DNA from: Nocardioides zhouii
Lineage (GTDB): Bacteria > Actinomycetota > Actinomycetes > Propionibacteriales > Nocardioidaceae
Reading direction: 5' to 3'
NCBI RefSeq assembly: GCF_004137345.1
Contig: NZ_SDWV01000011.1
Coordinates: 1-64,000 of the forward strand
DNA: 64,000 bases
Shown here: piece by piece, positions 33,801 through 41,701 of the stretch
How positions within the stretch are numbered: position 1 is the stretch's first letter
Layout of the letters: each line of letters opens with the position of its first letter
The notes under the pieces: generated by a model
Databases searched by the model: none
What the model was told of the DNA's origin: nothing
The model's input: the letters and a program-made list of their open reading frames with translations, nothing else
Translations under genes and position numbers: made by a program

Positions 33801-34229
33801 TCACGCGTCAGGTGGCGCAGCGGCGCGGCGTACGGCGTTGAACTCCTCAGCACTGAGGTAGCCGTGGATGTAGGCGAAACGCACTTCGTCCCACGTTCCG
33901 CGGCGCGCACCCTCGGTCGGGTACGGAGCGCACTCGGTGGCGGTGTACGTCAGGGTCGACAGCGTCGCTACCAGCGCGCTGCAATCGCCCGCCTCGACCG
34001 CTGCGCGGACGATCATCTTGGTCGGGCTCACGTCGGTGCCGAGCAACTCGGCGGCGGCCAGGAGCCATCGGGCATCTCGTTGTGTCCTCCCCAGGGCGAG
34101 AGCGATGGCGGCGAGCGGTTCACCCTCGTCGTGCATGAGTCACGCCGCACGCCGGTGGTCGATGCGACGCAGGCGTTCACCTGCCGTGCGCACCAGGTCG
34201 GCGCTCAGCTGAGGTGGAGTCAAGGGCAT
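33801..34229 (-). pseudogene. Small hypothetical gene interrupted by an in-frame TGA
   Basis: The intact part from ATG 34136 encodes 111 residues (MHDEGEPLAAIALALGRTQR...). Directly upstream and in the same frame is a 29-residue stretch from ATG 34229, MPLTPPQLSADLVRT then AGERLRRIDHRRAA. It ends at TGA 34142-34140, two codons before that Met. Its ATG overlaps the stop of the upstream gene by 10 bp, as expected for a coupled start. I infer one gene of about 142 codons with a CGA-to-TGA change. Two separate genes are the alternative. Function not recognised. Confidence 0.5.
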
Positions 34230-35209
34230 GAAGGGCAGGAGGGTGCCCACGAGGTGTGAGGGTCAGGGTGTCCGCCTGTCAGTCCGTCGATGGCGTGCAG
34301 CACGATGGACCGAGCGGCCCCCACGTTGTGCAGGGCTTCCGCCACGGGGATGAGCGGCGTGACGTGTCCGGAGAGGTGACAGGCGACCGCGAGGACGGCG
34401 CGGTCCTGCACGGTTGCCTCGGTGTCCATCGTCGATAACCGGTTGGCCCAGGTCCAGTCCATACGGCTGGCTCCCTTCGGCGGTAGGACGGCGTCGACGA
34501 ACCGGTGGTGTTGCAGCCACATCCCGCCGTCGTGAGCACCCAGCAGCCGCAGGGCTGCCACCTCCGGGGAAGATGCAGCGAGGTCCTTGAGGGCTGTCGC
34601 GACTTCAGCCTCGACCGACCTGCGATCGACAGGAAGCCACGTGGTCTGGAAGTCACGCAGCATGAGTCGCGAGAGGTCGAGGCCGGTCGACTCGCGGGGT
34701 GACTCCGTGGGGGACAGTGGATCGTCATAGTGGAGCACTCCGGTGCCATCGGCCCAGACCTTGAGTCGCTGCGATGGTGTGTGGACCAGGGCGACGCTGG
34801 GAGATCGGAGCACTGGGCTGACGTCAGGGTGGTCGCCGAAGCTGACGTCAGCCTGCTGGGCGACTGCGAGCCAGCGAAGGATGTACGGGATGTGGGCAGC
34901 ATCCGGGCGGTCGTAGCCGCCGACGACGGCGACGACGAGACGGTCAGCGACAAGTTCTCGCGCAGCGTCTTCTTCGATGTGCTGACGTGCCGCGTCGTAC
35001 ACCCTGCCCAGGTCGAGAGGGAGGCCGACGCGAAGACGTGACGACGTGCCACACCAACTCTGAATCCCGATGTACAGGGCGTCACCCTCAAGGAACCAGT
35101 CAAAGAAGAGCTCGGGGAACGCGCGCTCCAGCCCCGCGCCGTACATGACGTTGAGCTCCCCGGCTCCGGGATCCACAGTCATCGCAGACCAACGAAGGTC
35201 AGGACCCAC
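34220..35209 (-). CDS. Hypothetical protein
   Basis: A 329-residue protein from GTG 35209, whose start overlaps the stop of the upstream gene (GTGGGTCCTGA). No domain is recognised. It is soluble, rich in Trp, Asp and Leu, with no signal peptide. It is part of a same-strand run from 36058 down to 33801 with overlapping ends, so probably one operon of element-specific genes. Confidence 0.6.
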   Translation of the reverse strand: MGPDLRWSAMTVDPGAGELNVMYGAGLERAFPELFFDWFLEGDALYIGIQSWCGTSSRLRVGLPLDLGRVYDAARQHIEEDAARELVADRLVVAVVGGYDRPDAAHIPYILRWLAVAQQADVSFGDHPDVSPVLRSPSVALVHTPSQRLKVWADGTGVLHYDDPLSPTESPRESTGLDLSRLMLRDFQTTWLPVDRRSVEAEVATALKDLAASSPEVAALRLLGAHDGGMWLQHHRFVDAVLPPKGASRMDWTWANRLSTMDTEATVQDRAVLAVACHLSGHVTPLIPVAEALHNVGAARSIVLHAIDGLTGGHPDPHTSWAPSCPSCP

Positions 35210-35468
35210 CGAGCTCGGCGACGCGCAGGTCCAGCCATGCCTCGAGCTCGGCGGTCGAGACGTCGGACGCGCACGCAGGTATCCCGTCGATGTACTCCCG
35301 CAGACCCCGCGCGCCGTCCAGGCCGAGCAGCGGACCGGTGCTCGGCTTGCGCATCATGCGGACCAGGACGAGCCCGTCCTCGGTGCGGCCTTCGAAGTGC
35401 ACCCAGTAGTCCTCTCCGAGGTGCAGCGGGACGTTGCCAGTCTTGGGGTCAACGGAACCGGGAATCAT
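35199..35468 (-). CDS. Small hypothetical protein
   Basis: An 89-residue protein starting at ATG 35468, which shares a base with the TAA of the upstream gene (TAATG). It begins MIPGSVDPKTGNVPLHLGED and has a beta-rich middle (YWVHFEGRTEDGLVLVRMMR) and an acidic helical end. No family recognised. Tight overlaps on both sides indicate coupled translation within the operon. Confidence 0.6.
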   Translation of the reverse strand: MIPGSVDPKTGNVPLHLGEDYWVHFEGRTEDGLVLVRMMRKPSTGPLLGLDGARGLREYIDGIPACASDVSTAELEAWLDLRVAELGGS

Positions 35469-36058
35469 TAGTTGTTCTCCTTCTTGCAGGTCGCACACAC
35501 GGGCATGTCGTCGTCGTCCAGGGCCACGGCCGGGCGGCCGCAGGTCGTGCACTCGAAGCGGGCCACGAGCCTGGCAAGGCAGCGGTCGATGTGGACGAGG
35601 TAGGGGCTGGGATCGCGCGAATCCGCGGCATAGACGTCGAGCCACGCGGCCAACGTGATGCCGTCAACGCCGTCGACGTCGATGCGGATCTGGAGGTCCT
35701 CGAGCGACTCCGGCGGACGAGAGTTGGCAAGAGCAACCATCTCGGTGCTGTCCTCGAGCAGTCCCCGGCGCGGGTCGGTCTCGGACATGACCACCCACAT
35801 CTCCCGTACGCGCCGCCACGCCACCCCTTCCGCCCGCGGACGCACACACGTGCGCCGAAAGTCGCGGCTGTCGAACATCCCGGCATCGGCCAGCAGGGCA
35901 ATCGCCCGGCGCTCCCCCGGTGTCGGCGCCTTTGCCATCAACCCACTCACGAGCTCTGCCACATCAAAACCTTCGGCCACGGTGACCCCCCTTCCATCGT
36001 CATCATTCTTACACAGCCTGACGGATGCATCCAATATTTGTTGATCGCTATTGGTCAC
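35468..36058 (-). CDS. Hypothetical protein with C-terminal zinc ribbon
   Basis: A 196-residue protein. The last 35 residues hold two cysteine pairs (FECTTCGRP and VCATCKKE), a compact zinc ribbon likely to bind nucleic acid or protein. The region before is helical and unassigned. It is first in its leftward operon and divergent from the helix-turn-helix gene at 36120 across 61 bp, so the two may share regulation. Confidence 0.6.
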   Translation of the reverse strand: MTNSDQQILDASVRLCKNDDDGRGVTVAEGFDVAELVSGLMAKAPTPGERRAIALLADAGMFDSRDFRRTCVRPRAEGVAWRRVREMWVVMSETDPRRGLLEDSTEMVALANSRPPESLEDLQIRIDVDGVDGITLAAWLDVYAADSRDPSPYLVHIDRCLARLVARFECTTCGRPAVALDDDDMPVCATCKKENN

Positions 36059-36119
36059 GGCCCGAAGGGAGGGGCGTGTCGGGAACCCGGCGGGTGGCTC
36101 CCCTTGGCACCATCAACGC

Positions 36120-36581
36120 ATGCCCGACGAGAGCCCTGACGCACGTGACAAGCTGTCGCGCGTCTCCGCCGAAGCTGCTGAGCTTGTCGAGGTCGAGAAC
36201 CGTCACCGAAGCCAAGCTGCAGCCCTAGCGCAAGCCATGTACGAGGCGAGCAAGGCAGGTCACACGTGGGGGGAGATTGCCCGAGCCGCGGGCCTCGCGA
36301 GCCCCAAGACCGCGAGGTCCCGGGCCGAACGGGCGATGGACGCAGCGGACTTGAGCCCATCGGTTCGCTGGCGCCACGCGCACGGAGACGCAGTCCCACG
36401 CCCCGCGCCAGAGTCCCCCGGCATCTCCGTTACCGAGGCCGCCCGTCGCCTCGGCATCACCCGCAACACCGTCTACGCCTGGATCAATAACGGAAAGCTT
36501 CAGTCCGCCGAGGACCACGCCGGCCGACCGCGAGTGCTCCTCGACGAGGAAACGCCAGGCCAAGAGGCCGCTTCGAACTGA
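36120..36581 (+). CDS. DNA-binding protein with two helix-turn-helix segments
   Basis: A 153-residue protein from ATG 36120. One helix-turn-helix is near residues 47-70 (HTWGEIARAAGLASPKTARS). A second, excisionase-like one is near 101-140 (SVTEAARRLGITRNTVYAWI, then NNGKLQSAEDHAGRPRVLL). It precedes the excisionase and integrase genes on the same strand and could regulate them or act as a recombination directionality factor. Confidence 0.7.
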   Translation: MPDESPDARDKLSRVSAEAAELVEVENRHRSQAAALAQAMYEASKAGHTWGEIARAAGLASPKTARSRAERAMDAADLSPSVRWRHAHGDAVPRPAPESPGISVTEAARRLGITRNTVYAWINNGKLQSAEDHAGRPRVLLDEETPGQEAASN

Positions 36582-36661
36582 ACCGGGCTTCGACACACGC
36601 CCCGCCAGTCGACTCAATAGTCCAGAGATCACCTTCGCTCGCCCCCGCACACCGCAGCGAC

Positions 36662-36955
36662 ATGACAACTTTCACTGACCAGCCGAGGTTCACGGGCTGC
36701 CCATGCGGCACCACGAAGGCTTACATCGAAACTGGTGCCCCGTCCCTCGGCGTCGAGGACTGGCTCACGCCCGAAGATGTGGTCGCCCTGCTCCGCGGCG
36801 CCCTGAGCCTCGGCACGCTTCGCAACTACCGCTCGGCACGGGTTGGGCCGGCGTACATCCGCATCGGCCGTGCCGTGTTTTACCCACGCGCCGAAGTGAG
36901 CGCCTGGCTCGCTGAACAGGTGCGCGAGTCCGAGGCCCGCTGGAACGACCGCTAG
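36662..36955 (+). CDS. Excisionase-like protein
   Basis: A 97-residue protein with a MerR/AlpA-type helix-turn-helix: LTPEDVVALLRGALSLGTLR, then NYRSARVGPAYIRIGRAVFY. An N-terminal CPC motif precedes it. It lies 54 bp before the intact integrase start. Its organisation parallels the pair at 1436-3073, including the LTPEDV/LSPEDV start of the DNA-binding region. It probably directs excision of the island. Confidence 0.75.
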   Translation: MTTFTDQPRFTGCPCGTTKAYIETGAPSLGVEDWLTPEDVVALLRGALSLGTLRNYRSARVGPAYIRIGRAVFYPRAEVSAWLAEQVRESEARWNDR

Positions 36956-37009
36956 GGAAGCGATGTCACGCCTCTGCCTGTGACCGTATCGACGCGGCAC
37001 AGGAAGGTC

Positions 37010-38248
37010 ATGAACGAGAACAAGAAGAGTCCTCCCAAGAGCAGCGTGGGACGTCCGGCCCTCCCCCTGGGAACCACCGGTCAGCAGTGGGTCACCCACC
37101 GTCCCCAAGGCGGCTACATCGCCGCGGTGTGGGTCCGCACCCCCCGAGGCAAGCACAAGCAGGTCACCGCGTCCGGGCAGACCAAGGGCGCTGCCCGCCG
37201 CAAGCTCCAGTCGAAGCTCGACAAGATCGTCGACACGCCGTTCGAGGGCGTGCAGCCGACCTGGACGGTCACGGACCTGGCCGCCCACTGGGAGGAACAC
37301 AAGGCGCGCGCCGGGCATGCCCGTCGTCGCGTCCCGCTGACCGCCCAGACGCGGTGGGGTTACCACAGCGAGATCGTCCGCATCATCACGCCGGCCATGG
37401 GTGACCTGCGGCTCCACGAACTCTCCATCGCGCTGCTCGAGTCCCTATTGGCCGATCTCGAGGACACCGGCCTCTCCACCGTCCGAGCACGCTCGGTGCT
37501 GCACGCGATGCTCGAGCTCGCGGTCCGCGACGGAGCCATCGCGTCCAACCCGACCAAGTACGTCGCTCCCCCACTGCGCGAGCCGAAGGAAGTCGAAGCC
37601 CTGACGATCCCGATGGCTCGGCACCTGCTCCGGGTCGTGAGCCCCGAGTACCGGCGCAAGCCGGGATTTCGAGGACCCACCCGCGACCTCCATGACTTCT
37701 GCATGGTCGCCCTGGGCACCGGGGCGCGCATCAGCGAGATCCTCGCCGTGACCCACGAGCTGGTCGACCTGGACAGCGATCACCCGACCATGACGATCTC
37801 CGGGACGATGATCGAGCCTCGCACCGGCTACATCGTGCGCCACCACCGTCAGGAAGCGACCAAGAACAACCAGGTCCGGACGCTGCTGCTCCCCGACGCC
37901 GTCGCCGAGATCCTGCGTGAGCGTCGAGACGGATCGCGCTTCACCGCACCCACCGACCCGGTCATCGCATCGAATCAGGGCACCTTCATGTGGGCCTCAA
38001 ACATCCGCGAGCGGCTTCGCAAGGCCATCGCAGACGAACCCACCTTAATCGGCGTCACTCCTCACGCCTTGCGCAGGACGGTCGCGAGCCTCATCGCGTA
38101 CGACGCCGGGCTCGACGCCGCTCGCTTGCAGCTCGGCCACAGCCTTGCCGGGTCGACGCCTCTCCGGTCGTACGTCGTCCACCGACAGCAGGTACCCGAC
38201 CACCGGGCCATCCTCGACTGGTTGTTCCACGACGTCGAACAGTCGTGA
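37010..38248 (+). CDS. Tyrosine-recombinase integrase (intact)
   Basis: A 412-residue protein. I choose ATG 37010 over GTG 36980 because it carries the same GGCACAGGAAGG leader as two small genes downstream. It has an N-terminal arm-binding domain (ASGQTKGAARRKLQSKL), a core-binding domain, and catalytic residues Arg (GTGARISEIL), Lys (QEATKNNQVRTLLL), H-x-x-R (PHALRRT), His (LGHSLAG) and Tyr (LRSYVVH). It resembles the broken integrase at 1678. It is the likely enzyme for tRNA-Thr insertion of the island, although it lies 12.5 kb from the nearer att copy. I see no tRNA fragment beside it. Confidence 0.88.
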   Translation: MNENKKSPPKSSVGRPALPLGTTGQQWVTHRPQGGYIAAVWVRTPRGKHKQVTASGQTKGAARRKLQSKLDKIVDTPFEGVQPTWTVTDLAAHWEEHKARAGHARRRVPLTAQTRWGYHSEIVRIITPAMGDLRLHELSIALLESLLADLEDTGLSTVRARSVLHAMLELAVRDGAIASNPTKYVAPPLREPKEVEALTIPMARHLLRVVSPEYRRKPGFRGPTRDLHDFCMVALGTGARISEILAVTHELVDLDSDHPTMTISGTMIEPRTGYIVRHHRQEATKNNQVRTLLLPDAVAEILRERRDGSRFTAPTDPVIASNQGTFMWASNIRERLRKAIADEPTLIGVTPHALRRTVASLIAYDAGLDAARLQLGHSLAGSTPLRSYVVHRQQVPDHRAILDWLFHDVEQS

Positions 38249-38317
38249 ACCCGGCGCAGGAGGACCGCTAGACGCCAACTTTCCACTCGACCGACATCAG
38301 GTGGCACAGGAAAGAGC

Positions 38318-38473
38318 ATGAATAACTACCGGCAGACGCGTTCCACGAAGCAAGACCTCCAGCACGAGGTACTCATCGAGCTCGAACTCCAGCAGGACGA
38401 AAGCGAGAACGACTCCGACCACTGCTACGAGGCCGCGTGCCAGCGTCCCGTGCAGTCCGTGAATCCTGACTGA
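38318..38473 (+). CDS. Small acidic hypothetical protein
   Basis: A 51-residue open frame, MNNYRQTRSTKQDLQHEVLI and on to ..SVNPD, rich in Glu, Gln and Asp. The evidence that it is real is its leader GGCACAGGAAAGAGCATGAA, which nearly repeats those before the integrase (37010) and the gene at 38690. Function unknown. Confidence 0.5.
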   Translation: MNNYRQTRSTKQDLQHEVLIELELQQDESENDSDHCYEAACQRPVQSVNPD

Positions 38474-38689
38474 AGGCACCCCGAGGACCTGCCCCGGGTC
38501 CACGCGCAACTCGACGTCGCCGTTCGAGCGCCCAAGTCCCATTCCCGCCGGCCCAGTGGACGCTCACGCTCCCAATGCCGACCTTTGATCAAGGTCTTGG
38601 CTGCCCTCGGTCGAAAGTAGGACGCACGGCGAGGCTCACTCGTTGTCACGGCTCTGCCCGACGTGCTCGGCTCGAGGCACAGGAAGGGC

Positions 38690-38911
38690 ATGAACATCAA
38701 CAGGCACGTCCCCAACGTCGAGTCCAGCGAGTCCATCGAAGCAGTCCTCGAGGAGCTTCGCCGACAAGGCAAGGTGGTCCGCCTCAAGGAGCGTCGCGGC
38801 GGATGGGCCGTCTATGTCTTGCCCAAGTACGTCAATGGCCGTCCCACCGACGATCGGGTCGCCCCAGCCACTCTTGTCGACCTTGCCGAGAAGTACTCCC
38901 TGCGCGACTGA
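38690..38911 (+). CDS. Small hypothetical protein
   Basis: A 73-residue protein, MNINRHVPNVESSESIEAVL onward, with a basic middle (RRQGKVVRLKERRGG). The leader GGCACAGGAAGGGCATGAA matches those of the integrase and the 51-residue gene, giving a clear ribosome site. No family recognised. The basic, helical character would suit a small nucleic-acid-binding or regulatory protein. Confidence 0.55.
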   Translation: MNINRHVPNVESSESIEAVLEELRRQGKVVRLKERRGGWAVYVLPKYVNGRPTDDRVAPATLVDLAEKYSLRD

Positions 38912-39216
38912 CGTGCGATTCTTCGCTGCCACGGCCGTGCGACGCCCGTAGCAGCGCCACACACGGCCCGCGGCACGGGGGGCGCACGTCGTCACGACCA
39001 TGGCGTGGAGGCGTCCACGCCCATACTTGGCGTCGCGGTGCCGATCATCTGGCTATACGACCCGACAGCGTCGATAGGCGGCGTGAAGACGCACCAACCA
39101 TCCCGGCGGATGCGGGATTTGAGGTGCAGCGACCGCATGCAGGGCATCGCCGTGGTCGCAGAGAACAGCACTGCCATCTCACCGCAAGACGGTGGTCTGA
39201 GGCCCATAGGAAAGGT
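38912..39216. other. Gene-free stretch
   Basis: About 305 bp between the small gene and the convergent zinc protein of the ubiquitin-like cassette. I see no supported reading frame, tRNA or strong hairpin. Confidence 0.4.
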
Positions 39217-39663
39217 TCAACCGCCCCAGATGTGACTCCACATCCGCGTCCAGAAGCGATTGGTCCGCTTATTCTCCTGCTCCTGCGAGATGGCGGCTTC
39301 CGAAGCTTCGTGTGCAGCTTCGGGCTCATCCCGGGTCCGAAGTGCGCGGCGATCCCGAGCGCGATTGGCGGCGATCTGTTCCTTCGTGAACTGGTACGAC
39401 CACGTGACTCGTCCGCGCTCGATGATGTAGTGCGACTGACAAGGGAGCGTCCAGTTGCCGATCGATGGCCGCATCGAGATGTCGCGGCCATTGAAGGCAA
39501 ACGACCATTGAGCCGGCGACAGAGGCGTGAAGACTTCCTCTCCGCAGCCGCACGCGCACAGGTGAGCGCACGTGGTGAACTCGATGGAGACGTACAAGAC
39601 ACCGGGCTCCAGAGTGCTCGGGAAGCTTTCGACGAACTCCGGAGCGAGGGTCGCGACTCTCAT
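39217..39663 (-). CDS. DUF6527-like zinc protein of the ubiquitin-like cassette
   Basis: A 148-residue protein. Metal-ligand candidates are CAHLCACGCGEEV near residue 32-42 and PCQSHYII near 77, with Trp residues between (SPAQWSFAF). This fits the DUF6527 pattern of CxCGC...CxSH. The C-terminus is charged, then aromatic (NRFWTRMWSHIWGG), perhaps an amphipathic membrane-contact helix, and ends in Gly-Gly. It overlaps the E1-like gene by ATGA. DUF6527 proteins are found with bacterial ubiquitin-like operons. Their role is unsettled. Confidence 0.7.
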   Translation of the reverse strand: MRVATLAPEFVESFPSTLEPGVLYVSIEFTTCAHLCACGCGEEVFTPLSPAQWSFAFNGRDISMRPSIGNWTLPCQSHYIIERGRVTWSYQFTKEQIAANRARDRRALRTRDEPEAAHEASEAAISQEQENKRTNRFWTRMWSHIWGG

Positions 39664-40904
39664 GCCGCGTCCACCGGCCCCTCACTGGCCCCAGACTCGT
39701 CCGGCTCGTCTGCCTCGAGGTCGTCGTCGACCGTGCCGCTTTCGTTGGCGATGTGGTTGGTGAACATCGAGTACGTGGCAAAGTCTTCGGACGTGGCGTC
39801 GGCGTAAAAGCCGAGGTGCCGCTTCCAACGACCAATAGCGAGAACCGCGTTTAGCGCGTTGAGGTCGGCGACCTGGATGTTGCGTCCATAGTCGTCTCTT
39901 TCCTCGGCGGGCTTGGGGATGCGGGCGAGCGCATCCTCGACGTCGGCACCCGGGCCGGCGAACACCATGCGGAGCAGGCCCGAGAGCCTGGAGTCGATCT
40001 CTTCGATGCCCATGCCGATGTCGATGAACGCGATGTGGCGCTCGATCAGGTGGGCAGCGATTGCGGGCTTCATGGTCGCGTCGTCCATCGCAAGGAACAC
40101 GAAGGTTGCGTCGTCGAGAAGGTTGAGGTTGTCGTCAGTGATGTAGGTCTGCTCGGTGTCGATGCCGGTGTGCATGCGCCCGTAGAGGTCGTAGTAGTAG
40201 TCGACTTTCGGGGGCCGCGCACGCAGCTGCTCGAGGGTCGGGGCACCAGGGGCGCGGAACGCGTTGTGGTTGTCGAACACGTCACCGTCGATGATCAGGA
40301 TGCTTGCTACGGGCGTTTTGGCGACCTGGTCGAGGATGTAGGCGCCGGTACCGCCGAGGCCGACGATGGCGATCCGCTGGCTCCAGAAGACCTGCGCCAT
40401 GACCGAGAGGCCAGCACGGGTGGTGGCGGTGTCGCGGTAGCGGAATGGCACGTTGTCCTCGACCTGTTGCCAGGCTGCGCCCGGGGTGGCGGTCACGGTG
40501 TCGTCGAGCGCCATCGCAGGGTGGGCGAGCATGCGAACGTAGGCGGTGACCTTCTCGTACTCGCTCGCATATCCCTCGGGACCGGGCTTGCTTGAGAGCA
40601 TGAGGTTTGCGTTCAAGTCAGGGGAGATGGCCAGCGCTTCCGCGCTCGCAAAGGTGAACGGCGCTGCGTCCTCGTTGCACGGCGTGGACCCGCCGAACCA
40701 GATGCGGTGGTCGCTGCCGTGGACGATGTTGTCGCCGCTGACGGTGACGGGGTAGGCGAGGAACCCGTACGCGACCCCCTTCTCCGTGGTCACGTACGGG
40801 ACCCGCTTCACGACCAGGTGGCCGTTGACGAGGCTGATGTCGTGTCCGTCGTCGATAAGACGACGGACGTCCGGATCAGGACCGAGAGGTGCGGTAGACA
40901 TCGA
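39660..40904 (-). CDS. E1-like ThiF adenylyltransferase without a ThiF-domain cysteine
   Basis: A 414-residue protein starting at ATG 40904, which overlaps the Ubl gene by 29 bp. Residues 1-160 resemble the DUF6791 region found before ThiF domains (VHGSDHRIWFGGSTPC, SSKPGPEGYASEYEKVTAYV). The ThiF domain from about residue 176 has the nucleotide motif AIVGLGGTGAYIL, DGDVFDNHNAFR with the Arg finger, Lys in RPPKVDYY and the adenylating Asp in AMDDATMKP. No Cys occurs in the ThiF part; the only Cys is near residue 75. It may adenylate the Ubl but could not form the usual E1 thioester. Confidence 0.82.
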   Translation of the reverse strand, partial: SMSTAPLGPDPDVRRLIDDGHDISLVNGHLVVKRVPYVTTEKGVAYGFLAYPVTVSGDNIVHGSDHRIWFGGSTPCNEDAAPFTFASAEALAISPDLNANLMLSSKPGPEGYASEYEKVTAYVRMLAHPAMALDDTVTATPGAAWQQVEDNVPFRYRDTATTRAGLSVMAQVFWSQRIAIVGLGGTGAYILDQVAKTPVASILIIDGDVFDNHNAFRAPGAPTLEQLRARPPKVDYYYDLYGRMHTGIDTEQTYITDDNLNLLDDATFVFLAMDDATMKPAIAAHLIERHIAFIDIGMGIEEIDSRLSGLLRMVFAGPGADVEDALARIPKPAEERDDYGRNIQVADLNALNAVLAIGRWKRHLGFYADATSEDFATYSMFTNHIANESGTVDDDLEADEPDESGASEGPVDAA

Positions 40905-41199
40905 ACACCATCTTGTTCTTGACCTTGACGCTGTGCTTCGGGCTGAGCGAACCCTCGTGCTTCTCGTTGGGCCCGCGGGTGTACGCGACGGTGACCGCCT
41001 CACCTTCACCGATCGGCTGGCCGGGGTAGGCGAGGTTGACGACCTCCTCGTAGGAAATCGTCTTCTCTGCCCACCGGTGCGGGCGCGTGTTCACGACGAT
41101 CCTGACCGTCCGGTCCTCGTGCCCGGGCTTCTGAGCCGCGCGCGCTGCGTCAAGTCCTTCGGTGGGCTCTGCCTGGGGTGCTGCGTCGGGTGCCTTCAC
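40876..41199 (-). CDS. Ubiquitin-like protein, single Multi_ubiq domain
   Basis: A 107-residue protein from GTG 41199 with a strong AGGAGGG site. Residues 1-28 are a flexible Ala/Pro-rich tail. The rest is one Multi_ubiq-type beta-grasp domain: VRIVVNTRPHRW, ISYEEVVNLAYPGQP, EAVTVAYTRGPNEKHEGSL and SVKVKNKMVFDVYRTSRS. It has no C-terminal Gly-Gly and ends TSRS, so conjugation would need processing or another chemistry. It is the first gene of the Ubl-E1-DUF6527 operon, and the genes overlap tightly. No E2-like or JAB gene is beside it. Confidence 0.82.
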   Translation of the reverse strand: MKAPDAAPQAEPTEGLDAARAAQKPGHEDRTVRIVVNTRPHRWAEKTISYEEVVNLAYPGQPIGEGEAVTVAYTRGPNEKHEGSLSPKHSVKVKNKMVFDVYRTSRS

Positions 41200-41248
41200 G
41201 GCGACCCTCCTATTCTCTCGAGACTGCTGACCGCACCGTATTTGGCAC

Positions 41249-41305
41249 AGTGCTCGATATGTCGAGCACTGCTAACATAACACACGTGACCGACATGTCG
41301 AGCAA
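41249..41305. promoter_or_regulatory. Two palindromic operators between Ubl and XRE genes
   Basis: AGTGCTCGATATGTCGAGCA (41249-41268, arms extend to CT at 41270) has 9-bp perfect arms around TATG. GTGACCGACATGTCGAGCAA (41286-41305) repeats it with 16 of 20 matching bases and a 10-bp perfect core palindrome CGACATGTCG. The sites are 36 bp apart in the 127-bp gap and would suit the XRE repressor encoded at 41327. Confidence 0.75.
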
Positions 41306-41326
41306 TGCAGTTTTTGTGGAGCGACC

Positions 41327-41701
41327 TTGAGCGCCGCGCCCTCGGTGAACGTGAAGGCGTTGCATGCAGCCTTGGATGCGGCCCGCGAGGCAGAGGATTT
41401 GTCCTGGCGACAGCTGGCGAAGGAACTTGGGGTGAGCGCCTCGACGATCTCGCGGATGTCGCAGGGGTTGAGACCAGACGTAACGGCCTTCGCGGCCATG
41501 ACGACCTGGCTGAGGATGTCGGCGGAAGACTTCTACGAGGGCGCAGCGGCCTCGGACGAAGACCCTGATCTCGTTGCGCAACTGGGTCCGTTGCTACGAG
41601 CCCGGAAAGATCTGAGCGAGAAGGATGTCTCCTACCTTGAAGAGGTCATCGCAGCAGCCGCCAAAAGGTTCCAGTCCGAGCGCCGGGAAGGGTCGACGTA
41701 G
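41327..41701 (+). CDS. XRE-family repressor
   Basis: A 124-residue protein from TTG 41327 with GGAG 6 bp upstream. The helix-turn-helix is SWRQLAKELGVSASTISRMS, followed by an unassigned helical C-terminus. It is divergent from the Ubl operon and overlaps the ImmA-like protease gene. XRE/ImmA pairs control mobile elements and stress responses: the protease cuts the repressor on a signal. Here the operators lie next to the Ubl promoter, so the Ubl cassette is the probable target. Confidence 0.83.
   Translation: MSAAPSVNVKALHAALDAAREAEDLSWRQLAKELGVSASTISRMSQGLRPDVTAFAAMTTWLRMSAEDFYEGAAASDEDPDLVAQLGPLLRARKDLSEKDVSYLEEVIAAAAKRFQSERREGST

Noticed and set aside
38249-38320. An att site next to the intact integrase
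   Set aside because: I looked for a tRNA fragment or a copy of the 51-bp repeat beside the gene and saw none.
39217-39225. C-terminal Gly-Gly of the DUF6527-like protein as a ubiquitin-like tail
   Set aside because: The protein has no beta-grasp domain, and two Gly at one C-terminus can be chance. Noted only in the feature text.
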